From positions 4,323 to 59,341 of the forward strand of contig FJOG01000099.1 in assembly GCA_900073065.1 (NCBI GenBank): 55,019 nucleotides of DNA. Reading direction: 5' to 3'. Of the stretch, positions 42,384-54,500 are shown piece by piece (position 1 is the stretch's first letter; each line of letters begins with the position of its first letter). The stretch is from Phialocephala subalpina. Taxonomy: Eukaryota > Ascomycota > Leotiomycetes > Helotiales > Mollisiaceae. The translations under genes and the position numbers were made by a program. The notes beneath the pieces are model-generated. The model had not been told where the DNA came from. It saw only the letters and a program-made list of their open reading frames with translations, and made no database searches.

Positions 42384-43149
42384 TTTTGCGGTTCAGGAAG
42401 TGTCTAAATAAGTTGGCAAGAGACAAAGTGATTCTAGGCTTAATGTTCGTTCTCAAGGGACTGCGGTGTCTTTAAGAAATTGTATTCAGGCGAGAGTCTG
42501 CCAGCAATTGTCTGGAAGGTTGGAGACCGATCAAGTACAAAATTATTTTGAGAAGACCGCGTCGGCGATGGCGTAATCGGGATAGTCACGTGCGTATTCA
42601 GGGGTACCTTTCATCTCCCTGGCGCTGTGCAGACTCAATCTCTGATGTGCAGAATTAGGGACACGGAGCATGTAATTATCCTACACTTTCTGGAACGGAA
42701 CTTCGGGTAAGCTCCAATGAGAGCTTTGAGAGATCATGTAATAAAATATACTTGGATTCCTCGGGCGTCAATCTCAAGTTTTGATGAATGTATCTGACTT
42801 CATGGTACTTTCATGTTTTGCCTTTGTCAAGCACGGCGAGGGAATGAGTACTTGTGCAGTATAGACTATTCAGCATTGAGCCGGACGAGAATATAACACT
42901 TACTGTAAATTTCATGTCTATAATGTCTGAAGCTTCCCTGGGCCAAGGATCTATCTAACCTTGAAACCAGTAGTTGCTTCGAGCTTCTAGCAACCACTGC
43001 TGCAAGTCTATGTTGTAAACTGGGTATTTTGTATATAACCCCACCTGGATGCCAGGCTCCTTGCCTACCCTTTGGCTGTTCCTGCTCTAATGCCGAAGAC
43101 CTCAGGCTCTGGGATTCTATCTGCGGCGTCTGGACAACCCAAGCTCCCT
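42384..43149. other. Intergenic, APS kinase promoter side
   Basis: 766 bp that hold the APS kinase promoter and the 3' side of the thioesterase gene, both on the minus strand. A minus-strand frame at 43153-42866 overlaps the thioesterase 3' end in another frame and has no features. Confidence 0.45.
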
Positions 43150-44135
43150 TCACTGAACCGGATACACTCTTGCCATGGACTAAATAGTGTTAGTAAGTTC
43201 AAGGGGCCTCGAGCTGTCTAACTCACAGCAGCTTGTCTCGGTTCAATGAACAACGCAGTCGCCTCAGCGAGGACCACTGGCTTCTCTCCCTCCGCTACGA
43301 GAGTTTCAATGCGACCCTCGACCCAAGCCTTTCGGCCTTCCACTTTAGTGGTAACGGCACGCAAGACAACAAAACCACCTGCAGGTGTGGGATTCCGGTA
43401 GTTGATATTAAGATTTGCCGTCATGCCCACTTTGTTGGGAAGCGCTGCAAAGCAGCATCTGGCAAGGCCTTCATCCAACAACGTAGCAAGAAGCCCACCG
43501 TGGACCAGTCCCGGATGACCGCAGAGATCCTCTCCTAGGTAAGATATAGAGACTAGCGACTTGCCGCCCCGTTCACTCCACACGAATGGCGGAACCACAA
43601 CCCTCCCAGGACCCAGTAGCGTCCCTCCTGTCAGGTTGTGACTTCGCTGCCCTTCAGGTATCTTCAAGTGTGGTCGTGATTCGGAGTATTCGGGCTGTGA
43701 TCTCAACTCAACAGCAATAGGATGATTCTTAATGAATTCTTCGACCTCGCGGGAAACATCGTCTGAGGGAGTAAACATCGTCAAAGTTTCTTCGTCTGAG
43801 GGAGGGTTGAGGTAGCCATTTGCGGCTTTGACGACTGGGGCTACGGACATGATGAAGCCGGCGCTGCTGAAAAGGACAGCAAGAGCAAATACACGGGCTG
43901 TTCGCCGTAGGAAGGATCTTTTTGTTGGCGGTAAAGGGATTGAGGCTTGTTGAACTGTCAGCTATTTTGAATAGTTCCCGAATCATGCGCGCGGCGCACC
44001 AGTGATTGTTTGACGGCTGTGGGTTGTACTGAAGTTGAGGGTTCTTGCTGGTCGGAGTGGTAGAGGTCGGATTTCTTTCTTCACACAGGCAGAGATGCCG
44101 AAGGCGGCACTCGATCGCAATCGTCTCGCAAACAT
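43150..44135 (-). CDS. Mitochondrial acyl-CoA thioesterase, hot-dog fold (4HBT)
   Basis: Hydrolyses a thioester, probably acyl-CoA. About 285 residues in three exons. Exon 1 begins MFARRLRSSAAFGISACVKK, a clear presequence; a hydrophobic stretch in exon 2 (VFALAVLFSSAGFIM) may anchor it in the inner membrane or end the presequence. The 4HBT domain has LCGHPGLVHGGLLATLLDEG, the site where the catalytic acid and the HGG motif lie, and NINYRNPTPAGGFVV. I place a final intron (donor GTGAGT at 43226, TACTAAC branch, TTTAG acceptor), giving the end SMARVYPVQ. Without this splice the protein ends AAVS at 43218. Single-domain fungal members of this type are common; substrate length is unknown. Confidence 0.87.
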
Positions 44136-45104
44136 CGGAAGAAATGTTGTGAGAGGAAGTCGATGTTTCTTCTCGCTGACCTCGGCCTCGGTGAGACAAT
44201 CGGAGCTTTCCCATCTTGATAAGCTTAGGGTTATCAGCAACCGATGGATGGGAAGTAGATGCGGAAGGGCTTCCGAGTTCTTTGAGAACAATTTCACCCC
44301 TGAATAGAGCCCCAATTTGTAGCGGAGCGTATACAAGCCCTATATGTCAAAGATACTGCGGTCCTGGCTTGCCTTGACACTACTATTCCTCGAGGGAATA
44401 AGCATGTCGGTCTGCTTTCCCTCCGCCTTCACCAGGCTAGCTTCGGAAGACACTCCGAACTTTGCTTCCACTCTCCACTTGACTTGACTTCACATCTTTC
44501 CAGCTGCGAATCTATTTAAATTACACAGCTCAAGAGTACAAGTTCCTCTCAGCGCGAATGGCGACGTCATTGTGCTCTAGTCAGGGGTTGTCTCAGATAT
44601 GCCACTGATTATGCTTCTGCTGCTGCTCCCTTGTCGTCCAGAAACCTGCTGATCGTGGGAGACTGATGGGTGGACAGACGGCAGCCTGTGACGATGTGAG
44701 GAGTGGTATGATCTTTGCGTAGGAGTTCATTCGGTACGAAGAAGCTTCCACAGCTGTCCGGACGCTGGCTGCAGGCAGATCTTAAAGATTGAGTGGTCGT
44801 GCGTTTGTAAATCAAAGCCAGATCAGGCCTTTTCCATGCTTGTGATGTGATGCTTGTGGGCCAATTGCGAAGCTCCATGTCCAAACGCATGAATTGTCCC
44901 CCTCTGTGTGAACACTCCCTTGGCAGCAGGAATCCTGAGCCCGTCATATCATACATAAGGCGAATCGACTCCCCTCTCACATTTACCATCCACCCATTCA
45001 ACTAGGCCTCGTATTTAAAGACATCCCAACCCAAATCAACTCGCATCCGCACCATCTCACCTCACCACATTTGTACATTAAACAGCCCCAGACTTACAGG
45101 AAAC
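44136..45104. promoter_or_regulatory. Divergent promoter region, 0.97 kb
   Basis: Separates the divergent thioesterase gene and the small protein gene. A near-palindrome TATTCCTCGAGGGAATA lies near 44384-44400 and a GACTTGACTT run near 44480. Neither can be assigned a factor. Confidence 0.35.
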
Positions 45105-45715
45105 ATGGCGACAGCTGAGACAGTTCAATTGGGTCCTGCTCACCCTCCAAAGTAAATTTAACTTCTTTGCGCATATGTTCAGCATTAACACGGTGTTCGC
45201 AGGGAAGAGTCTATTAAGGCCTTCAATGAAATCGAGGTCGATCTCAAGAAGACACTACAACACCTACGCCACGAAACAAACAAGCACGAGCCCGAGTACT
45301 TCAATGCCGTTCGCAATCTGTCAGATAAGCAGCTGACCAATTTCTCCTGTTCGTACTTTACCCTCAACCACATAAGACCATAACTAACACAGTCCAGCGG
45401 ATGACCTGAAGGAAGTCCGTCTTGCTACCTCTGCATACGGCCTGCATCTGTTCGGAAAGGTTCTCCTTCCAGATTCTGACCCCGAACATTCCTATCCCGA
45501 GAAGTAAGCAAACCACTACTTTCATTGCCACGATTCTGACGGACTACGACAGACGCGGAGATCTCTATTTCATGTTCAGAGCTTTCATTGGTGGTGACGC
45601 GGAGACAGCAAAGCTACATTGCATTCACATGGAAGAAATTGAAAAGCCTGATGGAGATAAAGTCTTCAAGGCAATCTACTTCCAAAATGATCCGCTCGAG
45701 TGGTTCGATGTATGA
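45105..45715 (+). CDS. Small acidic protein of unknown function
   Basis: I do not recognise the family. Splicing four exons gives about 153 residues: MATAETVQLGPAHPPK, then EESIKAFNEIEVDLKKTLQHL (helical), an acidic second exon ending TNFSS, DDLKEVRLATSAYGLHLFG, and the last exon GDLYFMFRAFIGGDAETAKL, ending DPLEWFDV. All junctions keep phase and use good GTAAAT, GTTCGT and GTAAGC donors. The mix of amphipathic helix and compact C-terminal part suggests a soluble globular protein. No signal peptide, membrane segment or catalytic motif is visible. The consistent splicing makes a real gene likely. Confidence 0.75.
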
Positions 45716-45902
45716 GTAGATATGCTATTGGGGTTGGCAACGGTTTCGGCAATAGACTCGTTCCGGTCAGCAGTATTTCACGTGGGTTAACGGGCTGATG
45801 GGATACCAAAGCGCTTTCTTTCATTGACTTCTTTTGGGTAAATCAATCAAGTATTGAATCCACACCACCAGAGTCATGTTGTGACAATTCCTAACTCCAT
45901 TT

Positions 45903-48900
45903 TCAATAATCTTCACCCTCATCGTCGTCGAGCATCTCTGCATAGTCCTCAACAGACGCAAAGGTTGGCAGACTCTTGAGCTTCTTCCGCTTCTCCCTGC
46001 TACTTTGCTTACTTTTTCCTTCCGGCTCGGCGGTGCTGCTTTCCAACTCCTTTGCGAACAATTCGCCCATGTCAGATACAGCATCGCTTCCATCAGCCAA
46101 CTCTTCCTCGGCATCTTCCGAACCAGCCATGTCCGCGTCCTCGAGTGATGCTGAATCTTCGTCGCTGTCCACATCAAGATCGCCAACGGATGAATCGTCG
46201 TCATCCAGGTCAAGCATCTCCATATCAGAGTCGTCATCGCTAGGACCTTCCACTTCTGGTCGTGAATCCACGAGAGCCTGCCATATTTCATCTTCGTTCT
46301 CTTCATCCTCGTTATCCGACTCTGCTGCTTTTTCGCCAAATTTCTTCTTTGAAGAAGCTTGCTTGGACTTCCCGACCCGGCTGAAGTATTTGTGGAAGAA
46401 CACCTCGTCGGCGGCGACATCTTCTGCCTTCTTGTGCCAGAATTTCTCTGTGTTCAGAGGATCCTGGGAACGATTGGTGCCTCTGTTAGAAAGTAGTAGA
46501 CCTCGGCTCTCACCACCAGAAAGTGGCTGCATGATGCTTCCACCCTTTGGTCCACCGGCAGCGGCCTTTGCGTTTCTGTAGACAAATCTGTCGAGAAAGC
46601 TTGAAAGAGTATGCGAGGCCAGGTCAGGCTTTGGAGGTAACTTCTCGTTACTCAGTAAGCGCGTCGCGAACAACGATACAGACGGATGGAAGTGAACGAG
46701 AAAGGGAACCTGGTTTGATTAGCAATGGCCATTATTTGACATGGATAACTTACCAATTCCCACAGACAGCTTTTGTCGGCGTTGCTGTGTTCAGGATCTC
46801 GCTTTCGCCCATCATAGAATTTACGCCTGTTTTGCGATTCGGAATTCTCCTTTTGAACGGCTTGCGTCTCCCCATCCTCGGGTACATCACGGAACACTTC
46901 CTCACCGTCCTCGTCGCTTTCTTCGGGCTCGGTAAGAAAGGATTTAAGTGCAGGGAAAACAGCTTCCAATTCCCTCAGGAGATATAGAACTCCACAGATA
47001 AATGGTGGTTGGTGTAAAGTAACAATTTGCAGCATTCTCTTTGCAAAAGCTTCAACCCGCTTCACATTCAAGTCCGCCTTCAGCGCTCGGAACAACAAGT
47101 TCAGGTACAAGGCGTGCTTGGAAGAAGTGACGAGGCGCGGATCGAGCAATGATTCGTACAGAGTCCTATAGAATCTGTCGACTGACAAGTGCTTTGATGT
47201 CGACAACTGCTCTATCAGCATTAATGCCTGAACACTAGTGTTGAAATTCGAAGAATGAGTGATTCTGAACAGAGTATCCATATGCTTCTCAAGCCTATTA
47301 TTTCATGTTAGCAGATACTACAAAGTAGGTATGCATAAACCCTCACGTGTGGTCATCTGATCTTGAGAACGGGAAGGCACGGTTGACACCCGTCAAGACC
47401 GCGGATATTAATTTCTCAGTGGTCTCTTCGCTGGCCATTTTAGCCTCTTCTTCCTTCGTTGCCTTGGCCCTTGCTTTCTTGCCCATCGGAGCTCCTCCGC
47501 CTTGAATTTGCCCCTTTCGATTGACTACCGGCGCATCCACGACTTTGGATTGTTCCGGTTTCTTCAATAGAGAGACAAACTGGTCAAAATAGATGTCCAG
47601 GAGTTTCATGGCCACGTCCTCTTCCTTGGCGCTCAATATCGTTTGATTGAGGGTGTTGATTGCATAATATCTTGCATGTGAACTTTGCCCTGGGCGAAGA
47701 AGTAGCTCGTTCTCGATGGACCGAATGATTATTGGCTTCATGAGTGGATGGGACACTTGTAATTGGAGCAATAAATACGACGCCCGAGATGCAATTTTCT
47801 TATCTGGGTCCCCTAGTTTGTTGACGAGGAGTCGAAGGAGATTGGCTTCTTGTTCGGGCTTTTCTCTCAAGAGCTCGTAGACGTAGCTGACAGCTCTTGA
47901 CCGAGCATATTCAACTTCATCGTTGCACCAGCCTTCCAGAACCTTTAGCATGTCGAAATAAGACTCTTTCAACCAATCCTCGTACGCCCAAGATATCAGA
48001 TGTGCCTTAGAAATGCCGCCGGGTAGATTTTGGCCAGTTTGCCAACTCATGGCTGAACTCTGCTGCAATGCACCTAGAAGTCCAGGCTGTGTTGCAAAGG
48101 TGCGTAATCGTCTGTCAGCTGGCAAGACGACACCTGCTCCGAGAAGATCTTTCAGTGCCCCCAAAGCAGTCACCGCTTGCCCACGGCTTCTCTTCTTGGC
48201 CAGAGTAAGGAGGCTTTCAAACGATTTGGAAGTATGAACAGGCGATTCTTGCACCACAAGCGTCAATGCCGAAACTTTGTCTGATAGGGTACCAGAAGCC
48301 ATAATCGTAGAAAGAAATCGGTGAGATGAAGAGGAAGAGAGGTGCTTAGAGGCGTATAGATTACTGTCAGCCTCAAGCAAGGATAAAGCGTAATCCTTCA
48401 GACCAGAGATGGCCTGCTGGTACTCTAAAGCATCCTCGGCTAGTGCAGTGGGGAGCTCGGGAAGGGGTGCAGTATGCCAATCGGGGCGTGCTTCGAAAAT
48501 CTATGGCGAGTCAGTTTGAGGAAGTGCTTCTCTCTTGGAATTACTGACGAGACGGTTAACATTGTCTGGCGCTGCGACGGACTTCTGGGTGATTGGTGCT
48601 TGCTCTTTTTGGACAGCTTCGACGGTCTCTGTCTCCAATTGCTCCGAAATATCTGAACCGGATGCCTCCTCCCAGTCTTCTCCTTCATCTAAAGATTTAT
48701 CCTCGGGGCCGCTCATGCTTTTCTCGATCCCCAGACCAGCGACAAAACTCGCAAGCTCCTTCCGAAGCGATTTATCGAGAGAGGGGCCAGCGTTGGAAAC
48801 ACCTTCTTCATCGGATTCGACGTCCGCCACAAGCTCCAAATCCTCTTCAGTACCTCCTAGAGCCAGTATTTCTTGTAAAAGCGCCGTGTCGCCATCTGCT

Positions 48901-49241
48901 ACTTGCGCATTCTGGGCGGAAGGATTGCGATCTTTACCCGATTGTTTGCTAGATGTTTTCGCATTTCCGTTCGCGTCTCGTTTTGTACCCCTTCGAGGTT
49001 CGGATTTCGTCGAATTCGAGGTGCCCTTCGACCCATTGTTAATTGCATCCTTTCGCCCATGCTCGGGTTTGTTTCTTGAGGCCGTGGAAGGTGGCCGCTG
49101 TGCTTTGCTGGTGTCGAGACCTTTTTCGATCCTAGCAGTCAGGGCAGACAAAGCCTCCTCATTGAACAGTGGGAGACTCGTGTCCGATGACACCCCTGCA
49201 CCTGCCGTCGACTTCGAGAGCTTGCTCCTTTTCTTTGCCAT
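45903..49241 (-). CDS. mak21: Ribosome biogenesis protein Mak21/Noc1 (CBF/Mak21 family)
   Basis: Needed for 60S pre-ribosome assembly and export, in a nucleolar complex with Noc2. About 1,050 residues in four exons. It begins MAKKRSKLSKSTAG, then a long disordered charged region. Exon 2 starts IFEARPDWHTAPLPELP after a 48-nt intron and continues as helical repeats with GWCNDEVEYARSRAVSYVYEL. Exon 3 holds the CBF domain signature HSSNFNTSVQALMLIEQLS and LLFRALKADLNVKRVEAFAKR. Exon 4 starts PFLVHFHPSVSLFATRLL and ends in a strongly acidic tail with MEMLDLDDDDSS and DYAEMLDDDEGEDY. The frame is open upstream to 49268 but without an ATG there. Confidence 0.93.
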
Positions 49242-49565
49242 TCTTGCGACCTCAACACACTTGGGCACTCGTTGGCGCAGTCCAAGGAAAATATAATATT
49301 TTTCGCGAACTTCTCGGCTGTGATAAGATAACGGCCGCTAGGTCCACCCAGGTGTGGTACTAGCATCATTTTCGACTTCATGAACCCAAAGCTCTCCCGT
49401 CTGCTGGAATCTGGTAAGTCGACTCTGGACTGAAGTCAGTCAGCATGTGGCAGCGGGTATTTCGATAGCTATCTCGTCCAAGTTCTCAAATTCTCAACGT
49501 ATCTTTCGCACCATCAAAACGGTTTCGGCCAAATACTCTCATTCTCATTCTACCTTTCCATCAAA
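49242..49565. promoter_or_regulatory. Shared promoter of MAK21 and ProRS genes
   Basis: 324 bp between two divergent starts. A short plus-strand frame from ATG at 49380 with a GTAAGT donor at 49414 could be a 5' leader exon or uORF of the ProRS gene. Otherwise I see no motif. Confidence 0.4.
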
Positions 49566-51845
49566 ATGAGATGCTCAGCAAACCCCCTTTTATATGTCAA
49601 AGGCAGCTTGATCAATTCTCGCCGTGCCCGTCTGACACTTCGACTCCCATGCATTCGAAATGGCAGAAACGTTCGGTTGATCTCTACTCCGCCAACACAC
49701 GAGACCAAAGTTAGTCCCAGCCTGATGTCCCCTTTCGCAGTCACGTGCAAGCCTTCTAAAATTTCGTTTGTATGAAGGGCGACAGTCGAGTACGCTTGTC
49801 TCAAATATGGGTACCCACTGGAGGCATTGCAGTCACGTCGGATGAAGGTGCGGCAGTCAAACTCGATAATTCGGCTTTACGCTAATGACCCTTCAGATTC
49901 TCATGCGAAGCTTATACGGGCGGGGTTCTTGCGTCAGGTCTGTTATTGCAAGGAATCTCCTCTGAGATATGGCCAGATATCTAACTATTCAGGCTCATTC
50001 GGGTGTTTTCCACATGCTGCCTCTGGGCCGTAGAGTACAGGAAAAGTTGGAGGCGTTAATAGACAAATTTATGTCTCAGTTAGGTAATGTTTCTCGGTCC
50101 CCTTTATGAGCAATATTGACAAAGTAAGGTGCATCTAAGTTGGCTCTATCCTCGATCTCATCTGAGGAGCTGTGGTCCAGGAGTGGGCGCCTGGACTCCA
50201 TTGGTTCCGAGGTACGACTACGTGCTTTCTAGTCCAATTCCCAGGCTCACGGTGCAATAGCTCTTTCGCTTCCAAGACAGAAAGGATGCGAGATATCTTC
50301 TATCCCCGACTCACGAGGAGGAAATCACTTCCCTGGTCGCGAATACTGTAACATCGTACAAAGATCTTCCCATACGTTTGTACCAAATATGTATGCCCAG
50401 ACCATTATTTTGGTACTCGATCCATCCACTGATTGCATCCAGCTCGCAAGTACAGGGATGAACTACGACCAAGGCACGGCCTGCTTCGGACAAGAGAATT
50501 CGTCATGAAGGATCTGTATACCTTCGACTATGCCCCCTCTCTTGCTCTTGCAACGTATCATCAGGTTCGGGGAGCTTACGCTCGTCTATTCGATGAGCTC
50601 AAGTTGCCATATTTGGTTGCAGAAGCAGACTCTGGCGATATGGGTGGAAATCTAAGCCACGAGTTCCACTTCCCGACTTTGAAGGGTGAAGACCATGTCA
50701 TCAACTGTGACACTTGTGACTATGTGGCCAACGAGGAGCTAGCAGAGAGTGCCATGCCGCAGGAGGACCTCGATGATTCCAGCATGCCGACGTACAATGG
50801 ATCCAAAGCTGATATACAAGTCTGGCGCGGTATTTCACGGGATAGGAGTACCCTGGTCAACGTCTGGTACCCAGTATGCCTGGCACAAGATCCCACCCCT
50901 TCCGAAGGTTCTCCTGCGCCTGAGGTCAACGTTAATGCTGTAAAGGCATTGATTCCGGATCTCGACGCTTCCGTGCAGGACCCTTTGGCAATATGGGGTG
51001 ACCGAGCTATGCATCAACCAAAGACAGACTCGTCTGTACCCTATCCCAAGAGGCTGGTAAATCTGGTCGATTGCCGTCTACATTCTGTGGTTCGGGCCAG
51101 CATTGAATCCGGGAATACAGATTTGCCACTTTGGCCCACCATTTTTAAAGACAGCATTACGACCGGTAACGTGAGGACATTGGTGCATGACCCGTCTACA
51201 CAGAAGTCCCTCGATCTACTGCGCATCAGAGCAGGGGATTCCTGTCCACGCTGCCCGGATGGCAGATTGAAGATTCGAAGGGCCATTGAGCTTGGTCACA
51301 CTTTTCACCTTGGAACGAGGTATAGCGAACCTTTGAGCGCCAATATCGCAGTTCCACCTCGTTTATTGGAGTCTCGAACCGCAGATGTCGAGAAACCTCA
51401 CGATGTAAATCAGAATCAGCAAGTACCTCTACAAATGGGATGCCACGGAATCGGCGTAACACGCATAATTGGTGCTGTCGCTGAAACCCTTGCGGACGAG
51501 AAGGGGCTCAATTGGCCTCGTGTTATGGCGCCGTTTGAACTTGTCATTATTGCGAGCAAAGGTAACGAGGAGGCGTCTCTCACAGTTTACGATACACTGA
51601 AAGTTGTTTCGATGGATGGTGGTGGGGATTCTCCACTTGATCTGGTCCTTGACGATCGGACGCATTCATTCCCTTGGAAGATGCGAGACGCAGACTTAGT
51701 GGGTTATCCGGTGATTGTTGTTCTAGGCCGGCGATGGAAGGCAGAACAAGTGGTCGAAATTCAGTGTCGGAGATTGAAAATACGACAGGAGTTGCATATC
51801 AGCGAGGCACTTGCCGTTGTAAACTCCTTGCTCTCGAGGCTTTGA
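49566..51845 (+). CDS. aim10: Mitochondrial prolyl-tRNA synthetase, bacterial type
   Basis: Charges mitochondrial tRNA-Pro. About 650 residues in seven exons. The start [20 protein letters not shown] is a basic presequence. Exons then give [48 protein letters not shown] (motif 1 region), [14 protein letters not shown], then [20 protein letters not shown]. Motif 2 is [20 protein letters not shown] and motif 3 is [17 protein letters not shown] Cys pair ([12 protein letters not shown]) and [14 protein letters not shown] match the bacterial-type enzyme, and an anticodon-binding domain ends at SLLSRL. The intron after TSDE uses a GTGCGG donor. The large final exon from 50453 is open and complete. 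The gene symbol is by analogy to yeast AIM10. Confidence 0.92.
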
Positions 51846-52406
51846 GGCGTGTAAGTAGAGTGTGTAACATTGTATCATAGAAACAATCGCATCTAACGAA
51901 ATTCCATGCTCCTTTGCAATCTTACGAAGTCCCAGCACTCTCTTGCATGATCGAACTTCCCCCATGATGTTGGCCTCGTCTTCGAAGGAAACGTTGTATG
52001 CGGCTCGCCTTGACTTGAAAGTTTTATGTTTAAATTTTTAATGCTTGTAAGGTATCCCTAAGTACTCAACTCTAAAACCAGATGATGCTCCTTCCGTTCT
52101 AGGAGAGAAACAGAAGGACGGTCTATGAGTTGGATATGACGTTGCACGACCATCTAAAGGCAACGCCTTTGCCCTTTAGAGCTAAAGGGCTGTGCAGAAA
52201 ATCTTAAGATGTAGTTCGCTCTCTGCTTCATCCACTTGAGTTAGGTTCCCACTTCGCATGGTTGGGCATATTCTCTTTCTTATGCCCTCCATGGCGATCC
52301 TGCATCTTCCAGGCACACAAGAGAGCTGCATCCTTCGTGCTCCTATCCACTCGAAAGGAAAGGCCAAGCAAGTTATAGTCATCGTGAACGCACCATAACA
52401 GTACCT
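51846..52406. other. Convergent 3' region with hairpins
   Basis: 561 bp between the stop codons of the ProRS gene and the second MpaB-like gene. Two adjacent perfect stems occur: AAAGGC-AAC-GCCTTT near 52156-52170 and GCCCTTTAG-AG-CTAAAGGGC at 52171-52190. They may aid 3' end formation. No coding frame is supported. Confidence 0.5.
52171..52190. repeat. 9-bp stem hairpin
   Basis: The arms GCCCTTTAG and CTAAAGGGC are exact complements around a 2-nt loop. The hairpin lies between two convergent genes. Confidence 0.6.
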
Positions 52407-53937
52407 CTACAAGCTGATCCAAGTGCTAGGATATCCATATTTGAGGAGAAAGAACAAGATAGCTACAGGAACACCTACAGCGAGAAGGCAGTTCGTCAAG
52501 ACAAAAATCACGTAGACCGCAAAGAACCCTAGCTCGAGAGATCCCTTGAGACCTTTTGTAGCTTTTGGTGGAGTAGATGTGGAGGTTTCCCGCTCGAATT
52601 TCATCGACGATGCGTTATATGAGCCGATGAGACCGGCCCTCTGTGCGAGGAATGAAATGAGCTTGGTGCGGAAGAACTGTTGTGTGTCAATGCTAGGCCT
52701 CACCATTCACCCGAGGGTGTACAGACCTGGACCATAAATCGATCAACAGGAGGAAGTATCCACTGGGCGACGGAGAGAAGGTAAGCCAAGAGGCAGAACC
52801 CTCTGAACGAGATCCGGTGGTAGATGCTCGGGCGAGCGTATCCAAGAGTTTTGCAATACCGGGCACCATTTAGTCTATAAAACCCTGCTATTAAGAAACC
52901 TCGGGATAAGAAGACTGGCGGCTGGACCTCAACCCACTGGACAAATTCGTCGACTAGGTTCTTCAATATTGCGTTTGGCTCAGCCTCCGCCAAAAGAAAG
53001 CTCTCCATTGTAGCTTTAGCTTTCTGACTAGTCTCGAATCTCTCGTTCGGCACTCCGATGAGATAGGCAACGTAGCGGAATAGAGCGACGTAGTCCTCTT
53101 GCTCTTGCTTTGAGGGTTTGATGCCAATTCTCGGCAGAGCATCCCACATCGGACTGGCACAAAAGAGGCTGATGGTATGCATAGAGCTATAGTCGTTGAT
53201 CGGCGGGCCATGTTCTTGGATGTTGAAGTATGTAGGACGGGTAGCAGCTAAATTCATGATACGTTGACGAACGGAGGCATGAATCAGACGAACACGGACT
53301 GAGTCGGTATGGCCATCACCGCCCGGTTGAATAGACTTCAGGGAGTTGGTGACTCTGGTCAGCCAAGCAAAGGTCTCGATGAAACGCGGAAGGAAGTTCT
53401 TCATCGTGAAGCCGTGTGTGCGGGAAAAGACTTCATGGACGCCGAATATCTAAAAGCTGTCAGGCCCGGGAATCAATTGGAGAGAGGGTAAAAGGGACTT
53501 GCAGCATTGCCGTGAAGAAAGCCTTGAAAAAATAACTCAGCGATGTTAGCCACTGCGTATCTGGCGAAGAATGTTTGGCCATGCTCAATCTGCCTCCAAT
53601 CAACCCACTCAGGTATAGCATGAAGCTCGTACCAAAGTGCCTGGAGAGTGGGGTCCTCATCATGATGATCTCGCAAGACTGCATACAAATCCAATGTATG
53701 ATAGTTGCTCGCATTAGCAGTCTTTCCGGATGATCCAGTGACATCAATGATGCCCTTCAGCTTCTCATAGGCAGAGGATCCAAGCTCGTCGTGAGAGCCA
53801 CGCATTCTGTCGAGCTCTTCCTTGCTCATATGATCATGTGTCCACCGAAAAGGATATTCCCATCGCTCCCAACACCCCAAGTCAGAGGGATGAGTGTTGT
53901 TGGAGCCAACGAGAGTGGTATCACGAGGAGGGGTCAT
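52407..53937 (-). CDS. DUF2236 / MpaB-rubber oxygenase-family membrane protein
   Basis: About 480 residues in three exons. It belongs to the oxygenase family that includes MpaB and the latex-clearing protein, but is distant from the 35617-37370 protein. The start is MTPPRDTTLVG, and WERWEYPFRWTHDHMSKEEL follows. Conserved sites are WVDWRQIEHGQTFFARY and, in exon 2, VRVRLIHASVRQRI, the Arg-Val-Arg-Leu-x-His motif seen across this family, where a His may bind haem. The last exon ends with one strong membrane segment (AVYVIFVLTNCLLAVGVPVA). Intron 1 (53502-53450) has a GC donor and only then keeps the frame: exon 1 is exactly 435 nt. No biosynthetic partner genes are adjacent. Confidence 0.85.
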
Positions 53938-54500
53938 TTTCGAGCGATGTCCTACTGCCTTTGTCTGTACCAAGATAGTATAGTAGAACGTGAGACTAAA
54001 ACACAAATTTGAAAGAGGCAAATGTCTACAACTCGGAGGAATGTGAAGCATGCGGGAGTTAATTGCGCACTTGAGCAGTTGTTTGATATCTGTGGCGGGA
54101 AAGAGCGCCCTTGCATTGCATATACAACGCGGCCAGGTGAAACTTTTCACCATTTCATTGGAGCGTCTCGACAAATAGTTAAATGCGACGTGTCCTGCCT
54201 TATCTCAGAGACATCTATTCGATACGCGTGTTTTTGAGCGAGGAATAGAGTGGGTGGAAGCTCGGCGTTGAGACGAATGTGACGAATGGATAGAACGATA
54301 GAAGAGGGGTAACGAACACCGGATGGCATGCTATGCACCGCTTGAGGTTGGTTGGAGATCCCGCCCAAAATCCAATCTTATTCATTCGTGCCCTCAAATA
54401 TGGATACTCTTGAGTTTCTAATATGGGCGCCCTCACGTAATATCCGAATAACTCTTTTGAGTTTAGCTCCTTATCCAATAACTCCATTGGGTTTAGTATG
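53938..54500. other. Upstream region of DUF2236 gene, boundary of island
   Basis: The promoter of the DUF2236 gene lies at its left. Base composition falls towards AT from about 54400. No gene is supported; the minus-strand frame is open upstream to 54174 but has a more plausible start at 53937. Confidence 0.45.

Noticed and set aside
45976..46581. 201-codon plus-strand Ser-rich frame, and 253-codon plus-strand frame at 48535-49296
   Set aside because: Both are antisense shadows of the acidic and Ser/Lys-rich regions of Mak21. Their odd Ser/Leu composition comes from complementing GAN and AAR codons.
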